Assembly: GCF_003286085.1 (NCBI RefSeq)
Contig: NW_020825530.1
Coordinates: forward strand, 1-64,000
Length of the DNA: 64,000 bases
DNA from: Drosophila persimilis
Taxonomy: Eukaryota; Arthropoda; Insecta; Diptera; Drosophilidae
Direction: 5' to 3'
Position 1 is the stretch's first letter. Each line of letters begins with the position of its first letter. Below are positions 62,142-64,000 of the stretch, one piece after another. A program made the position numbers and the translations under genes. Under the pieces are notes generated by a model. The model did no database searches. It was not told where the DNA came from and saw only the letters and a list, made by a program, of their open reading frames with translations.

Positions 62142-63305
62142 GCGTATTCCATTTTATTATTTATTTATTTACTATTATTTGCAAAACAAATTGCTATCAG
62201 ACCAATGTGCCAGACAACGCTCAAAGCGGAATTGGTAAAAAAAAAGAACAGAGTGGAGAGCGGTTATAGCGAGAGCTACTAAGCAGAGAGCGCTATTGCT
62301 CAGAAAGTTTAAAGAGCGAGAGAGAAAGAACAGTTATTGAAGTTGAGGTGATAGCGAGAGAGTGATAAAACAACAAAAGCTACCAGACGAGAGCGGACTG
62401 CAATGCAATGTAATGCGTACTCACTCACTGCAACAACACAAACACAAGCACAAGCACAAGCCGACGCCGAAAAATAAAAAGTTAAACAATGTTTTAACAC
62501 AAATCAAAAGGCATGCACTCGCGTAAATGAATAGGTTTCCAGATTGTTTTCTGGTTAGAAAGTATATTTAGAATTTAGTTAGGAAAACACCGGCTGTTTA
62601 TTCAAAACAAAAGGAAAAAATGCGGAGCGCAAAACAAAAACACGTCTGATCACTACGAAAGATAGTCGGAAGATTGAAGCTATCGGAAGCTACATTAAGG
62701 TAGACTTTTCGTTTGGTCTTACGATCACACATCCTGTAGACCCAAGCGCCAACTGAGAACTCAACAACACAGAATCTGGGGGTATCCACAAATCTCAGAG
62801 ACTATTAAGGCTTATTAAGGATCTCACTATAAAACGTATATCTCAAAAATTCGCCCCACCCCGTTCCGCCCCCTTAAATGACGAAAATCTGTTGCATCCA
62901 CAATGTTGCAGATTCGAGAAAACTAAAAACGCACAATCATAGATGTTTGTAGTGGGGCGGATCGAAGATCAATTCTCCAAACGTCAAAATCGTTGATCCA
63001 GTGAACCTCTTAGAAGCCGTCGCGAGAAATGAAAACCAGCTGTGTTTCGTGATATGTAGGTTCGTATTTGGTTCTGGGGCGCGGTAGTTCGACCGTTTGA
63101 ATCGGTGGTGGAAATGTAACTAAGCCAAGCCTTATGATCTATGCTCTATGATGGCTTGAGCGCCCCTCCGAGCGCGCGAGAGCTCGGATTGCAAAGTATA
63201 ATGGGGTGGCCTATGGCTGGGCGTACGCCCCGGATGGCGATGGTGCAGTCGCGGCTGAGCGGGCTGGACGACGAGGGCGGCGTTTGGCATGGTTCGATTT
63301 AGATG
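62142..63305. repeat. 1.16-kb duplicated segment, right copy
   Basis: Counterpart of 58820-59977. It includes CR1-like 5' untranslated sequence (minus orientation), a DINE-1 fragment (62772-62944) and the LTR start at 62948. The rest of the CR1-like element is absent here. Confidence 0.9.
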
Positions 63306-63711
63306 CCGACGATGCTCCCGAGGCTGTGCGGGCTGGACGACGAGACGCCCGCTGACACAGCGCCCATCGGCGTATAAATAGACGCCGACTGGAAACAAGA
63401 AGAAAAACTTACGCAGAGACCCAGCCTGGAGTACAGACGCGGTACCCGGAACCCACCAGAAGACATCGACGCCCAGTTAAAAATAAGTCATTTAAACCGC
63501 TAAGAAATATAATAAAGTGTCGAATTTGCAAAGTAAAAAGTTCTTTGCGTAAGTTCACCCCAATCAGCCACGACACCGACGTCGCCCCACCCCGAGTCCA
63601 CATGGTCGTTTCATATACACAACGATAGCAACGCCCGCCCGAGCCCCGGTCCACCTCTCTACGACAGGCCGCCCTCCGACGCCACCCTCAAGGTTCCAAC
63701 ACATTTCTACA
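62948..63711 (+). repeat. LTR, probably solo
   Basis: A 764-bp unit with TGTAG...CTACA ends, a TATA box GTATAAATAG near 63375, and an AATAAAG poly(A) signal near 63511. Its first 358 bases recur at 59620. It interrupts or borders a BEL/Pao gag on the minus strand. No target duplication is seen, which fits left-side rearrangement by the duplication. Confidence 0.6.
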
Positions 63712-64000
63712 AATTTCTTGTGAACAGACCCCTGGACGTGGCTGAGCTTACCTCAGCCTGAAATAGGTCCATCACAGCGTGGAAAGTTTTTCCCAGGTGG
63801 AAAATATTAACGATGGCCGTGCCTAGAAGGACAGCACTCGTGCCGGAGGCGCTGGTCTTTTTGTTGAGGTGGAACAGTTTTTCCACTGGAGCCAACCTTG
63901 GGTTTTCTATGTAGATGGCGGTAAACAGGTCTCGGAACGTGGGCCACTGCTGGTAGTCTCCACTGAAAACTTCAGTGTCACATGGCGGGAGGCGGCAACC
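63712..64000 (-). pseudogene. BEL/Pao Gag N-terminal region, partial
   Basis: Read on the minus strand from the window edge: RLPPCDTEVFSGDYQQWPTF, FRDLFTAIYIENPRLAPVEK and LFHLNKK, the conserved DUF1759-type region of BEL/Pao Gags. After KKTS the sequence no longer matches family expectation and the frame runs out at the LTR border (63707). The upstream part of gag lies outside the window. Confidence 0.75.

Noticed and set aside
1-64000. tRNA, rRNA or other structural RNA genes
   Set aside because: Only the short tRNA-complementary primer sites were seen; no cloverleaf or rRNA-like stretch was recognised by eye.

Overview
The window looks like Drosophila pericentromeric, Y-linked or piRNA-cluster-type heterochromatin. 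It is almost entirely transposable elements, nested and broken, with no intact host gene. The organism call rests on several element families: Osvaldo/Ulysses-type, 412/mdg1-type and 17.6/297-type Ty3/gypsy elements, BEL/Pao remnants, CR1-like non-LTR elements with a PHD-finger ORF1, and seven larger copies (plus fragments) of a DINE-1/INE-1-like non-autonomous Helitron. A decayed fragment resembling the fly germline gene mei-P26 supports it. I cannot name the species. The Osvaldo/Ulysses content leans towards the subgenus Drosophila.

Layout. 1-14647: a plus-strand CR1-like element (PHD/RRM-like ORF1, endonuclease, reverse transcriptase) split by a 10.6-kb Osvaldo-like element at 2254-12894 (target duplication GAAC, near-identical 1.32-kb LTRs, lysine-type primer site, gag-PR-RT-IN, and a 93-bp minisatellite inside pol). 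14648-17664: a 412/mdg1-like gag tail-PR-RT-partial IN. 17665-17723: a 59-bp segment repeated exactly at 28562-28620. 17724-21408: IN-env-LTR of a gypsy-like errantivirus, with a DINE-1 in env. 21409-28620: a decayed Ty3/gypsy element interrupted by a 3.1-kb unclassified insertion (target duplication CATT) that carries its own DINE-1.

28621-49846: two head-to-tail copies of a 17.6/297-like errantivirus that share one central LTR (45088-45652) and share the same lesions. The env of the first copy is split by a DINE-1 and by a 10.4-kb minus-strand Ulysses/Osvaldo-like element (34507-44890, target duplication TACT). That element carries two more DINE-1 copies and a long accessory reading frame between integrase and its 3' LTR.

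49847-53526: an unassigned stretch, the mei-P26-like NHL fragment with a tandemly duplicated 3' end, and a BEL/Pao integrase remnant. 53527-54612: DINE-1. 55090-59190: a nearly full-length minus-strand CR1-like element of the same family as the first one. 58820-63711: a 1.16-kb duplication, a minus-strand gag with an N-terminal RING-like finger, a DINE-1 and a complete LTR. 63712-64000: minus-strand BEL/Pao gag running off the window.

Nothing here forms a cooperating pathway. What joins the parts is insertion history, which can be ordered from the target duplications, plus the possibility that the whole array acts as a small-RNA source locus. The points most worth checking are the mei-P26-like fragment, the errantivirus dimer, the accessory ORF, the RING-like gag and the pol minisatellite.
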